Assembly (NCBI GenBank): GCA_024644235.1
Contig: JAHELJ010000008.1
Location: forward strand, 62,001-126,000
Origin: Lewinellaceae bacterium
GTDB taxonomy: Bacteria; Bacteroidota; Bacteroidia; Chitinophagales; Saprospiraceae
Reading direction: 5' to 3'
Length of the DNA: 64,000 nt
This document shows positions 9,290 through 17,516 of the stretch, piece after piece. The first letter of the stretch is position 1. Each line of letters starts with the position of its first letter. The notes under the pieces are model-generated. The model searched no databases and was not told the origin of the DNA. It worked only from the letters and a program-made list of their open reading frames with translations. A program made the position numbers and the translations under genes.

Positions 9290-10669
9290 CTAGTTGATTA
9301 TGATGATATCTCCGCCCGATGATTCCGGGCTGGTCACAATTTCTTCTTTGACGGCTAAAGCGGCTTCACGTTCACTCTTTGACCGTGCAGCATCTGCAAG
9401 TTTGATTTTCTCCAAAGTTTGTTCCTTCACCTCCTTGTCCAGCATTCGGACATGCAATTCTGCCAAGTTGTCGGGAAAGGTGAGGCAGACCAGATCCTTC
9501 GAGGTTAACCCAGCCGCAATGATGATTTCCTCATTATTTGATGAGTGACCAATTACCTCTTGCTTGTGATAATTTCCTCCCTCTTTCACAACCACATATT
9601 CTATGGAATCTTTGCGATAGGATTCGAGTGGAACCGTAATTACCTCATCAAATGCATAAACAAGGATCTCATTGCTTGTTGTCATTGAGGGTCGTAATAC
9701 GCTATCTACTTTGGTCAAGTCAACAATGACCTCGAATACTTTGGCGTCCTGATTACGCAGCTGTTGGCCAATATTGGCCACGTTATTGATCGTACCGTGA
9801 AATTCCTTTTCGGGAAAGGCATCCACTTTGACAGTCACCACCTGCCCCTTCTTCACTTTGGAAATATCGACTTCATTTACAAAGAGCACTGAGGTCATCT
9901 CGGATAGGTCCGGGAGCTCCGCTACCACTGGATCCCAACCGCTCACCTGTGAACCGGGTCCTTTCTTTCCATTCCAGGTCTTTTCATAGACCAGCATTCC
10001 CGCCTCCGGAGCGGTTATTGTAAATTCGGAAGCTACCGCACTTAACTGGCTCAAACGGTTGGACTGTTGTCGAAGGTTGGCATCAATCTCACCAATTTTC
10101 GCATTAGATTGGATCTTTTTCAACTCTAATTTATTGAGAAGCTGATCATAATCTCTTTTCGATTTTTCAAGCTTCAGCCGTGACTGCTCGATGATCATTT
10201 CCGGTTCGTACCGGTTCTTTTCTATTTCCAACTTCTCTTGTTCAATCGAAAATTCAAGATTGGCGATCTCATCTCTGATATCTTTCATCTCGATTGTGGT
10301 ATCGATCTTGGCCTGCTCGAGTTGGGTCTGGATCTTTTCGATCTCGGTCTGTACTTCCTGCATTTTGCTGGCTAGCTCTGTCTTGTCCAGTTCAGCAACA
10401 AACTCTCCTTTGGAAACGATAGTGCCTTCGGGAATGATTGAGGAAATGCTGGTTTGCCAGATACCTACCGAGCGCATACTTTGGGGGCCTCGCACTTTGG
10501 TAGAGTGCTTGGCTTTGAGCTCACCAGTTGCACTTACGTATATCGAAAATGGACCTTCCTTGACCGCAGTCGTAATGACTCCGGAACTTGCAGTGGTATT
10601 CTGCCCGAAGTAGAAATAACCCAGAGCAGCCAGCACGACAGCTCCGGCTATGATGATTCCTAGTTTCAT
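9290..10669 (-). CDS. HlyD/RND-type periplasmic adaptor (membrane fusion protein)
   Basis: First gene of the efflux operon. The start is placed at ATG 10669, giving MKLGIIIAGAVVLAALGYFYFG as N-terminal membrane anchor; an upstream frame to 10717 adds a stretch with no hydrophobic character. The 459-residue protein has a barrel-lipoyl half (residues about 45-95), a long alpha-helical hairpin rich in Glu/Lys/Gln (about 95-210), then beta-barrel and membrane-proximal domains, and a charged C-terminal tail. It bridges the MacB-type permease and the TolC-like channel. Just upstream lies a perfect inverted repeat (10721-10746) that could control the operon. Confidence 0.88.
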   Translation of the reverse strand: MKLGIIIAGAVVLAALGYFYFGQNTTASSGVITTAVKEGPFSIYVSATGELKAKHSTKVRGPQSMRSVGIWQTSISSIIPEGTIVSKGEFVAELDKTELASKMQEVQTEIEKIQTQLEQAKIDTTIEMKDIRDEIANLEFSIEQEKLEIEKNRYEPEMIIEQSRLKLEKSKRDYDQLLNKLELKKIQSNAKIGEIDANLRQQSNRLSQLSAVASEFTITAPEAGMLVYEKTWNGKKGPGSQVSGWDPVVAELPDLSEMTSVLFVNEVDISKVKKGQVVTVKVDAFPEKEFHGTINNVANIGQQLRNQDAKVFEVIVDLTKVDSVLRPSMTTSNEILVYAFDEVITVPLESYRKDSIEYVVVKEGGNYHKQEVIGHSSNNEEIIIAAGLTSKDLVCLTFPDNLAELHVRMLDKEVKEQTLEKIKLADAARSKSEREAALAVKEEIVTSPESSGGDIIIIN

Positions 10670-10720
10670 AAAGGTTGGTATTGGAAAATTTAAATTTACA
10701 AAACGATCAACCGGCATGTC

Positions 10721-10746
10721 TTAAGGAATCCTTATGGATTCCTTAA
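10721..10746. promoter_or_regulatory. Perfect 11-bp inverted repeat (operator or terminator candidate)
   Basis: TTAAGGAATCC, a 4-base loop TTAT, then GGATTCCTTAA. It lies between the end of the aminotransferase gene (10770) and the start of the adaptor gene (10669), both on the minus strand. No U-run follows in the minus direction, so it is not a classic intrinsic terminator. It could be an operator for the efflux operon or a terminator of the preceding gene. Confidence 0.5.
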
Positions 10747-10769
10747 TTATAAAGATGCGACCTACTCCT

Positions 10770-11993
10770 CTAAGGTTGGGTGGAGGCAGCCGGACTAACA
10801 GTTTTCTTAAGACCAGGATACACCTGCAATGCTTTTTCCAGGCAATCCATAGCCGATGATAATCGCTCTTTTCCCAGTATATATGCTATGCGCACTTCAT
10901 CAGTGCCTTTTTGAAGAGTGGCATAAAATCCTGTGCCTGGAGACAACATAACGGTTTTTCCCTGGTATTGAAAATCAGTGAGCAACCAGGCGCAAAAATG
11001 CTCAGAATCTTTAATGGGCAGTCGAACCAACATATAAAATGCTCCCTCGGGAGCGTGGAAAATTACATCTGGTAGTTGGCTAAGCCTGCTCAAGAGGAGG
11101 TCTCTTCGAGAAGCAAATTCCTTCACTACGGGTTGATGGTAATCCCGATCCAGACTAAGCGCTGCCAGAGCGATCTTTTGACCCAACATCGGTGGGCTCA
11201 GGCGCAGCCGCCCAAAACGGGCAATGTGTTCAATGATCTCCTCGTTGCGTGAAGCAATTGCTCCTACCCGGATGCCACAACCGTTAAATCTCTTGGAAAC
11301 CGAGTCCACAACGATGACATTCTCATCCACATCTTCCAGTCGTAGTGCCGAGAAGAAATCAAAACCTTCGTACAGAAACTCACTGTAAGCTTCATCCACG
11401 ATCAAAAACAGTTCGTGTCTTCTTGCCAGACTTGCCAAATCTTCCAGGGTCTCCCTGGAGTACACTTTTCCCGATGGATTATTGGGATTACTCAACAAAA
11501 TGGCTTTGGTACGTGGACCAATCGCCTGCTCAAATTCTTCTTTAACAGGTATAGCAAATCCTTCTGTGATCGACGAGAAAATAGGCTTTATAACCAAGCC
11601 GGCCATTTGTGCAAACCCATTGTAATTTGCATAGAAGGGCTCTGGTACGATGACCTCACCACCAACATCTGCTACAGCCATCAAAGCAAACAGAATTCCC
11701 TCAGAGGCTCCGGTGGTGATCAAGAGATTTTCAGGATCGATCTCTATATCAAATCGACGATTGTACGCACACCAAGCCTCTCGTAGGGCAGCTTCTCCTT
11801 CCGCATGGCCGTAGGGTATATAGTCTTTGAAATCAAGATTGGAAAAGTCGATTTCAGGCATTCTGAAATCAGGCTGACCGATATTAAGGTGAATCACATC
11901 CACACCCCTGGCTTTCGCATCGGCAGCTAACGGCAAATACTTGCGAAATGGAGATTCGAAGATTGCTGAGGCCCTTTGCGAGATTCGTGGCAT
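10770..11993 (-). CDS. Class I/II PLP-dependent aminotransferase
   Basis: 407 residues of fold-type I aminotransferase, subgroup I-gamma/AspC-like. Seen: NIGQPDF near residue 38 for the substrate-binding loop, ITTGASEGI for phosphate binding, SNPNNPSGKVYSRE, VDEAYSEFLY with the PLP-contacting Asp and Tyr, and SVSKRFNGCGIRVG with the Schiff-base lysine. The C-terminal domain carries a VRIAY segment. The family covers aspartate, aromatic and branched amino acid transaminases, so the substrate is open. The gene is transcribed toward the efflux operon but separated from it by 100 bases containing an inverted repeat. Confidence 0.9.
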   Translation of the reverse strand: MPRISQRASAIFESPFRKYLPLAADAKARGVDVIHLNIGQPDFRMPEIDFSNLDFKDYIPYGHAEGEAALREAWCAYNRRFDIEIDPENLLITTGASEGILFALMAVADVGGEVIVPEPFYANYNGFAQMAGLVIKPIFSSITEGFAIPVKEEFEQAIGPRTKAILLSNPNNPSGKVYSRETLEDLASLARRHELFLIVDEAYSEFLYEGFDFFSALRLEDVDENVIVVDSVSKRFNGCGIRVGAIASRNEEIIEHIARFGRLRLSPPMLGQKIALAALSLDRDYHQPVVKEFASRRDLLLSRLSQLPDVIFHAPEGAFYMLVRLPIKDSEHFCAWLLTDFQYQGKTVMLSPGTGFYATLQKGTDEVRIAYILGKERLSSAMDCLEKALQVYPGLKKTVSPAASTQP

Positions 11994-12077
11994 TTTGATT
12001 CCGTTTTATAGAAGCCGCAAAAATAGATCATTCCGAGAGAAACTGTGGGCCATATCCTCGCCCACCGTCTTCCGGAA

Positions 12078-12392
12078 TTATGCTTGTGCAGGGGGTGTGT
12101 TAAAATTCATGTTTGGAAATGAAGGCACATCGGGTTCTTCCACTGTGCCAAACTGCTTCTCAAACTTCTGCAGATTGTCGTTGAGCGCACGGAGAAGACG
12201 CTTGGCATGCTGGGGCGTAAGTATCACCCGAGCCTTTACCTTGGCCTTGGGCACGTTAGGCACCATACGCACAAAATCGATCACGAACTCTGAGTGTGAA
12301 TGTGAGATTATTGCCAAATTCGAATATATTCCTTCCGATACATCTTCGGGGAGTTCGATATTTATTTGGTTTTGAACTTTCTTTTCGGCCAT
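12078..12392 (-). CDS. DUF3467 family protein
   Basis: The start is ATG 12392 (MAEKKVQNQINIELPEDV), giving 104 residues; the frame is open to 12494 but the extra N-terminus overlaps the divergent methyltransferase gene and has no matching character. The sequence, with EGIYSNLAIISHSHSEFVIDF and VILTPQHAKRLLRALNDN, has the pattern of the small DUF3467 family widespread in Bacteroidota, whose function is unknown. The C-terminus is Pro/Asn-rich. It is divergent from the methyltransferase gene at 12445, with 52 bases between them. Confidence 0.8.
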   Translation of the reverse strand: MAEKKVQNQINIELPEDVSEGIYSNLAIISHSHSEFVIDFVRMVPNVPKAKVKARVILTPQHAKRLLRALNDNLQKFEKQFGTVEEPDVPSFPNMNFNTPPAQA

Positions 12393-12444
12393 TTTTCTAA
12401 ATTTCTCTGTAAGACAGATCTCTGAATAGGATAACTCCAGAACT

Positions 12445-13236
12445 ATGAAGCCATATATCAAAAGTAATAAGATTCTTTGGGACGAATTGGCCAAGGCCCA
12501 CTTGAATGATCCTTTTTATCAAGTGGCTGCATTTCGGCAGGGGAAGGACAGTCTTCACGCTCCGGAGATCGCTCTGTTGGGTGATCTGCAGGGTCTGAAG
12601 GTACTCCATCTGCAATGTCATTTCGGCTTGGATACTTTGTCTTTAGCCAGGCGTGGCGCTCAGGTTACCGGGGTTGACTTTTCGCCCGAAGCTCTCAAGA
12701 TTGCCAGGAAGCTTTCCGAGGAAACGGGGTGGAAGGCCGATTTTTTGGAAGGTGATATTACAGACGGCTTGATTCTGCCATCTGCCAATTTTGACTTAAT
12801 ATTTACCAGCTATGGTGTTATCCACTGGCTACCTGATCTAAAGGTGTGGAGCCAAGCAATCAATCACCATTTGAAGTCGGGCGGACGGTTTGTGATGGTA
12901 GAATTTCACCCTCTGCTGCAAATCCTGGATAACGCTTCGCTTAGCGTTGTATATTCCTATTTCCACGAGAAAAAACCTGTCAAGCAGCACATTCACGCCT
13001 CATATACCGGTAAAAAGATACCTTCCAAAGATGAATTCACCTGGAACCATCCGCTCGATTCTATTCTGCAAACTTTGATATCAAATGGTCTTAACATCAC
13101 TGATTTTCGAGAGTACGATTTCAGTCCCTATCCATGCTACGAAAACATGACAATGAGACGTTCAAATGAGTTTATTGTGGATACGAAATACACGCTGCCT
13201 CATCTCTTTTCAGTAGTGGCAAAAAAGAATCCTTAG
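12445..13236 (+). CDS. Class I SAM-dependent methyltransferase
   Basis: 263 residues. SAM motif I is KVLHLQCHFGLDTLSLARRG at about residues 52-71, followed by VTGVDFSPEALKIAR for the acidic ribose-binding loop and FDLIFTSYGVIHWLPDL for motif post-I. HLKSGGRFVMVEFHP is the usual fourth-strand segment. This is a stand-alone small-molecule type methyltransferase; no substrate can be assigned. It starts 52 bases from the divergent DUF3467 gene. Confidence 0.85.
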   Translation: MKPYIKSNKILWDELAKAHLNDPFYQVAAFRQGKDSLHAPEIALLGDLQGLKVLHLQCHFGLDTLSLARRGAQVTGVDFSPEALKIARKLSEETGWKADFLEGDITDGLILPSANFDLIFTSYGVIHWLPDLKVWSQAINHHLKSGGRFVMVEFHPLLQILDNASLSVVYSYFHEKKPVKQHIHASYTGKKIPSKDEFTWNHPLDSILQTLISNGLNITDFREYDFSPYPCYENMTMRRSNEFIVDTKYTLPHLFSVVAKKNP

Positions 13237-13241
13237 AAAAC

Positions 13242-13263
13242 ATATTAAAATATTTTTTAATAT
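13242..13263. repeat. AT-only perfect inverted repeat
   Basis: ATATTAAAA, loop TATT, TTTTAATAT: a 9-bp perfect stem made only of A and T, just after the methyltransferase stop at 13236. It may be a weak bidirectional terminator or a protein-binding site; neither is shown. Confidence 0.4.
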
Positions 13264-13314
13264 ATTTATGTCGCATTTTAAGTGTATTAACACATTATTG
13301 AACATACTCGATCC

Positions 13315-13584
13315 ATGAAAGAGCATTTACCAATTTTCATCATTGCAATGATTGGCATCATTGGTCTGATGACCGTCCATCGCGACATTAAGACTCAACG
13401 CCAATCCATCCCTATTCTGCAACGAGTAGATTTGATGAAGAATAGTTCTTCATCCGTGGGTGGTGCTAATCTTTCAACTGAAATACTTGAAATTGCGGTC
13501 ATGCCAGGTCAAACTCCGGTCTTCACCAGCCGGAAATCAGAGACAACCCCGGATACGGTAGTTGGGTTGGAGTACTTACAGTAG
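13315..13584 (+). CDS. Small membrane-anchored hypothetical protein
   Basis: 89 residues with one hydrophobic segment at about 6-19 (a membrane anchor or uncleaved signal) followed by a polar Ser/Thr-rich tail. No family is recognised. It starts with ATG 50 bases after the AT palindrome and stands alone between the methyltransferase and PspC genes. Coding status is plausible but not proven. Confidence 0.45.
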   Translation: MKEHLPIFIIAMIGIIGLMTVHRDIKTQRQSIPILQRVDLMKNSSSSVGGANLSTEILEIAVMPGQTPVFTSRKSETTPDTVVGLEYLQ

Positions 13585-13685
13585 TTGTAGTCAGCCTTCA
13601 AAATTCTGCACTTTTGAACCAATTCACGAATGAGATTTGGATTCAAATTGCTTAAATTTGACTTAGATTCAATTCACCTCTAATC

Positions 13686-13904
13686 ATGTTGGAATCCATT
13701 CGTAATCTGGTTGAGAAGTCGGCGTTCGGAGTATGCTCTTATCTTGGCGACAGATTCGGAATACGTACTGCGAATATTCGCCTTTACTTTATCTACACTT
13801 CTTTTGTTGCCATGGGTTCTCCTGTCATTTTATACCTGTTTCTGGCCTTCTGGCTCAACATCAGAAATAGCCTTCGGGCAAAGAACAACCTGGTTTTGGA
13901 ATAA
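13686..13904 (+). CDS. PspC-domain small membrane protein
   Basis: 72 residues covering a single PspC domain: amphipathic start, the FGVCSYLGDRFGIRTANIRLYFIY core and a C-terminal transmembrane helix at about 37-56. PspC proteins sense or relay envelope stress in the phage-shock response, but stand-alone short forms are common in Bacteroidota without a defined partner. The sequence TAAATTTG at 13653-13660 matches a phylum -7 box, though no good -33 element lies at the right distance. The 3' end faces the DUF4159 gene, with 5 bases between. Confidence 0.8.
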   Translation: MLESIRNLVEKSAFGVCSYLGDRFGIRTANIRLYFIYTSFVAMGSPVILYLFLAFWLNIRNSLRAKNNLVLE

Positions 13905-13909
13905 AAGCT

Positions 13910-14569
13910 CTAGCGGGTAAAGGCGTACTGGATAATATTAGCACCCATCCGAAGGGCTTGCATGCGGGTCTCGGGAGGATCGTTGTGAACATCCTGGTCT
14001 TCCCAGCCATCTCCTAGATCGCATTCGAAAGTGTAGAAGCAGATCAGTTTTCCTTCCCACATCAAACCGAATCCCTGTGATGGTTTTTTGTCATGTTCAT
14101 GAATTTTTGGGAGGCCACGGGGGAAGTCAAAGGTCTGATGGTAGATCTCATGCTCAAAGGGTAATTCTATCCAATCCAGTTCAGGAAAAACCTCTTTCAT
14201 GGCAGTGCGCACATACGGATCCATTCCGTAATTGTCGTCGATATGCAAAAAACCTCCACCAAGTAAGTAGGTTCGCAAATTTTTTGCCTCGTCGTGGCTA
14301 AACACCACATTGCCATGACCTGTCATGTGGACAAAAGGATAGTTAAATAAATCAGCGCTTCCCACTTCCACTGTAGCATAGTCCGGATCAATAACTGTTT
14401 TTAGATTCTGGTTGCAGAAACGGGCAAGGTTTGCCAGTGCAGTGGGATTAGCATACCAATCTCCCCCTCCATTATACTTCAATAAAGCGAGCTTGAGCCG
14501 GCTGTTCTCGCTAGATGGCATCATTGCCATGCTGCCAATAATTGCCAGGAATACCAAAATCTTTTTCAT
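13910..14569 (-). CDS. DUF4159 domain protein, exported
   Basis: Start ATG 14569 overlaps the rsmE stop by 4 bases (ATGA), showing translational coupling. Residues 1-17 (MKKILVFLAIIGSMAMM) form a signal peptide. The 219-residue protein is the DUF4159 domain almost alone: LALLKYNGGGDWYANPTALANL at the start, TGHGNVVFS, LLGGGFLHIDDNYGMDPYVR and the C-terminal GANIIQYAFTR. The family resembles glutamine-amidotransferase-like folds found next to BatA/CARDB systems; no enzyme activity is established. Pairing with rsmE is seen in many Bacteroidota genomes. Confidence 0.88.
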   Translation of the reverse strand: MKKILVFLAIIGSMAMMPSSENSRLKLALLKYNGGGDWYANPTALANLARFCNQNLKTVIDPDYATVEVGSADLFNYPFVHMTGHGNVVFSHDEAKNLRTYLLGGGFLHIDDNYGMDPYVRTAMKEVFPELDWIELPFEHEIYHQTFDFPRGLPKIHEHDKKPSQGFGLMWEGKLICFYTFECDLGDGWEDQDVHNDPPETRMQALRMGANIIQYAFTR

Positions 14570-15261
14570 TGCAATTGTATCGAATTTGACAAGGCGCAAA
14601 TATACACACCTGCAGTCTCAGTTCTCAAACGATAGTTTCCCAGGCTAATTGCTTTGAAGCCTGCGCTTTCAGCAGCTTCAATTTCCTCTGTAGTAAAGTC
14701 TCCTTCTGGGCCAATCAATACAGTGGAAGAGGGGTGTTTGAAGACGTTCTTTTCGACCAAAGGCGCCCTACCTTGACAGTGAGCTATCAACTTCACACTA
14801 TCTGCTGATGCCATTGCCACAACAGTTTGAAAACTGGTCATTGGATTGAGGTAAGGCAAGTAGGCCCGGCCCGATTGTTTCATTGCGCTTTTGATGATTC
14901 GATTCGCTCGATCCGATTTTATCCTGGCTCGTTCGGAGCGGAGGCATTGCAATGGTGTGATTCGGGAGACCCCGAGTTCTGTACTTTTCTCCAGAAACCA
15001 ATCCCAACGCGAAAGGTTCTTTGTAGGTGCGATTGCGATATGAAGAACGGGTGAGGGTGACTCAATAAATTCGCTGGAAAGAATCCTGGCTGCCAGAGGT
15101 TTCAGACTAGCTAACCGACCTTGAAAGATCTGCCCTTTGCCATCTACTACACTAAGTTCGTCACCAACCTTCATTCTCAAGCTCTTCAGGATATGTCTGG
15201 ACTCTTCGTCATCGAAATATAGGTGCCCTTCGACGATATGAGTAGAATAAAAAAGTTGCAT
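14566..15261 (-). CDS. rsmE: 16S rRNA (uracil1498-N3)-methyltransferase
   Basis: SPOUT-fold enzyme that methylates U1498 of 16S rRNA using SAM. The start is ATG 15261 (MQLFYSTHI), giving 231 residues; the frame is open upstream to 15312 but the extra part is not family-like. Seen: N-terminal PUA-like domain with HILKSLRMKVGDELSVVDGKG, the conserved RWDWFLEKSTELGVSRITPL, and the C-terminal knot with VLIGPEGDFTTEEI and LGNYRLRTETAGVYI. The last bases overlap the DUF4159 start, so the two form an operon. Confidence 0.95.
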   Translation of the reverse strand: MQLFYSTHIVEGHLYFDDEESRHILKSLRMKVGDELSVVDGKGQIFQGRLASLKPLAARILSSEFIESPSPVLHIAIAPTKNLSRWDWFLEKSTELGVSRITPLQCLRSERARIKSDRANRIIKSAMKQSGRAYLPYLNPMTSFQTVVAMASADSVKLIAHCQGRAPLVEKNVFKHPSSTVLIGPEGDFTTEEIEAAESAGFKAISLGNYRLRTETAGVYICALSNSIQLQ

Positions 15262-15397
15262 ACGATATACTTGTTCTAAGCTTATGCTGGCCCGGTAAAC
15301 AAAGGGCTTCATCTGTGAATATAAGTGTACATTTGCACTCTTATTTTAAAACTTTTGCATCCTTTCCGGTGTTGGGAAAGCGATAATTCTCAATAAT

Positions 15398-16738
15398 ATG
15401 GGGTATTTGATCATGATCGCTCAGTTCATTCTGAGCTTGTCAATCCTGATTATCCTGCACGAGCTGGGACACTTTCTTCCGGCAAAATGGTTTAAAACCC
15501 GGGTTGAGAAATTTTATCTCTTCTTCGATCCCTGGTTTTCCCTACTGAAGAAAAAGATTGGCGAAACCGAATATGGTATCGGATGGCTTCCTTTGGGAGG
15601 CTACGTAAAGATCTCGGGAATGATTGATGAAAGCATGGACCGAGAACAAATGAAAGCTCCCCCCAAGCCATGGGAGTTTCGATCCAAACCAGCCTGGCAA
15701 CGATTAATCATCATGCTGGGCGGGGTGACGGTCAATTTTATCCTCGGCTTCCTGCTATTTGGTTTGGTTCTCTTCACCTGGGGTTCAGAATATCTTCCTG
15801 CGAAAAATATCACAGATGGCTACTATTTCGATTCTTTAGCTACGGAGATGGGCCTGCAGAATGGCGATCATATTTTGAAAGTCGGAACATTACCTTTCGA
15901 AAAATATGACATAGGTGCCTTTAAGAAGGAGATCGTCATCAATGACGCCGAGGACATCACGGTAGAGCGCAATGACGATATAATCAATGTACCAGTAGAT
16001 CCCAAATTCGTCCAGCTGCTTTCCAGTTATGAGCACAAAGATGCTTTTCTCTTTCTCCCCCGGACTCCGGCAGAGATCCGGAAGATCGTGAAAGATTCGC
16101 CAGCTGATAAGGCGGGACTCAAGGAGGGAGACCGGCTCATAGGCATCAACGATCTACCCATCAGCTATTATGACGAATTTTATAATGAGGCTAGAAAGCA
16201 CAAGAACTCACCTATAACCCTTAAGTACTTGCGAGATGGACAGGAACAAGAGGTCGTGCTCACCACCACTCCCGAAGGGACGATCGGTTTCTTCTCCAAG
16301 AGTTTTCTAGATTTTTTCGAAACCGAGCGGCAAGAATACGGGCTGGTGGAAGCCATCCCTGCAGGAGTAGCCGAAGGATATGATTTCCTTGCATCTCAGC
16401 TCAAAGCTTTTGGCAAAATGTTTCAGGGCAAGATCAAAGCTTCAGAAAGTCTGGGGGGATTTGGCACTATTTCCAATCTCTTCCCCAAGACCTGGAGTTG
16501 GGAGGCTTTTTGGCGGATCACCGCTATCTTGTCATTGATCCTCGGTTTTATGAATCTTCTGCCTATCCCGGCACTAGATGGAGGTCATGTCATGTTTCTC
16601 ATTTATGAAGTTGTGACTGGTCGAAAGCTGAGCGATAAGTTTATGGAATATGCCACCATCATGGGCTTCGTCATCGTCATTGCCCTGGTGCTATATGCCA
16701 ATGGTCTAGATGTTCTCCGTTGGTTAAATAACCGCTAG
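15398..16738 (+). CDS. rseP: Site-2 intramembrane zinc metalloprotease RseP
   Basis: Intramembrane protease that cleaves membrane-bound regulators and signal-peptide remnants. The zinc-binding HELGH motif is at residues 21-25 in the first membrane helix, and the third ligand lies in LLPIPALDGGHVMFL near the C-terminus. One to two PDZ-like domains occupy the middle (KDSPADKAGLKEGDRLIGIND near residue 225-245). Length 446 is normal. The stop codon overlaps the start of hscB by one base, giving an operon with a co-chaperone, an arrangement not expected from function alone. Confidence 0.95.
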   Translation: MGYLIMIAQFILSLSILIILHELGHFLPAKWFKTRVEKFYLFFDPWFSLLKKKIGETEYGIGWLPLGGYVKISGMIDESMDREQMKAPPKPWEFRSKPAWQRLIIMLGGVTVNFILGFLLFGLVLFTWGSEYLPAKNITDGYYFDSLATEMGLQNGDHILKVGTLPFEKYDIGAFKKEIVINDAEDITVERNDDIINVPVDPKFVQLLSSYEHKDAFLFLPRTPAEIRKIVKDSPADKAGLKEGDRLIGINDLPISYYDEFYNEARKHKNSPITLKYLRDGQEQEVVLTTTPEGTIGFFSKSFLDFFETERQEYGLVEAIPAGVAEGYDFLASQLKAFGKMFQGKIKASESLGGFGTISNLFPKTWSWEAFWRITAILSLILGFMNLLPIPALDGGHVMFLIYEVVTGRKLSDKFMEYATIMGFVIVIALVLYANGLDVLRWLNNR

Positions 16739-17265
16739 TGAATTTCTTCGATTTTTTCGGTTTACCGGTACGATACGCGATCGATCCGGATGAATTGAAG
16801 GCGAAATACTTCGAAAACAGCAGGAAATATCACCCCGATTTACATAGTCAGGCTAAGGCTGCTGTTCAAGCAGAGATGTTAGAAAAATCTGCCTTCAATA
16901 ACCGGGCTTATAAGGTCTTATCTGATCCGGATCAACGACTGAAATACCTTCTTGACCTGTTTGATATCCTGAAAGAGGAAGGCAAGAATGAAGTGCCTCA
17001 TGATTTCTTGATGGCGATGATGGATTATAACGAGGCCATGATGGAATTAGAGATGGAACCTGATCCCGAAAAGTTGCAGCAATTGAACGAAAAGCTCAGA
17101 GATTTAGAGAACGATCTTAGTTCTGATGTATTACAGGTGTTGAAGATCCCGGATGCAAGCTCCCTCACAGAGCAGGAGTGGTCTGCCCTGGCCGAATACT
17201 ATCTCAAAAAGCGTTATCTGCGCAGGTTTAGGTCAAACCTGAGCAAACTTGAAGAACAACCTTAG
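16738..17265 (+). CDS. hscB: HscB-type J-domain co-chaperone for Fe-S assembly
   Basis: 175 residues, starting with GTG that overlaps the rseP stop by one base. The J domain at about residues 1-75 contains YHPDLH with the HPD tripeptide that stimulates Hsp70 ATPase, followed by AYKVLSDPDQRLKYLLDL. The C-terminal helical bundle (about 95-170) has acidic helices that in HscB bind the scaffold IscU. HscA and IscU genes are not in the window. The fit to HscB is good but a generic DnaJ-like protein cannot be ruled out. Confidence 0.85.
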   Translation: MNFFDFFGLPVRYAIDPDELKAKYFENSRKYHPDLHSQAKAAVQAEMLEKSAFNNRAYKVLSDPDQRLKYLLDLFDILKEEGKNEVPHDFLMAMMDYNEAMMELEMEPDPEKLQQLNEKLRDLENDLSSDVLQVLKIPDASSLTEQEWSALAEYYLKKRYLRRFRSNLSKLEEQP

Positions 17266-17289
17266 CCGATAACTCCGGCCGATCAATCT

Positions 17290-17460
17290 TTATTCTTCTT
17301 GGTCATCCCAATACTCGTCCCTGTATTTGGTTCGAGCCATAGGTTTCATTCTGTGTCTTCGATCGCCATCACGATCCATTTTTTCAGTTTGAATATCCTT
17401 CTTCGGACGTCGATGCCGGGTGGAATGATCGTCTTCCCGGGAACGAAACTTCTGCTTCAT
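17290..17460 (-). CDS. Small highly charged ORF with strong Shine-Dalgarno
   Basis: 56 codons, ATG at 17460, stop at 17290-17292. The peptide is rich in Arg, Lys and Asp, with RHRRPKKD and RDGDRRHRMKP runs and an acidic end (YWDDQEE). Upstream reads AAAAGGAGATCA before the ATG, a clear Shine-Dalgarno, which is rare in this window. It lies between hscB and the DksA-like gene and may be in an operon with the latter (same strand, 56 bases downstream). No family recognised; a nucleic-acid-binding role is a guess from composition. Confidence 0.5.
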   Translation of the reverse strand: MKQKFRSREDDHSTRHRRPKKDIQTEKMDRDGDRRHRMKPMARTKYRDEYWDDQEE

Positions 17461-17516
17461 TGATCTCCTTTTGAATTAATATGAATTGTTTAGCAGTAAA
17501 GTGATGGTTTTATGTG

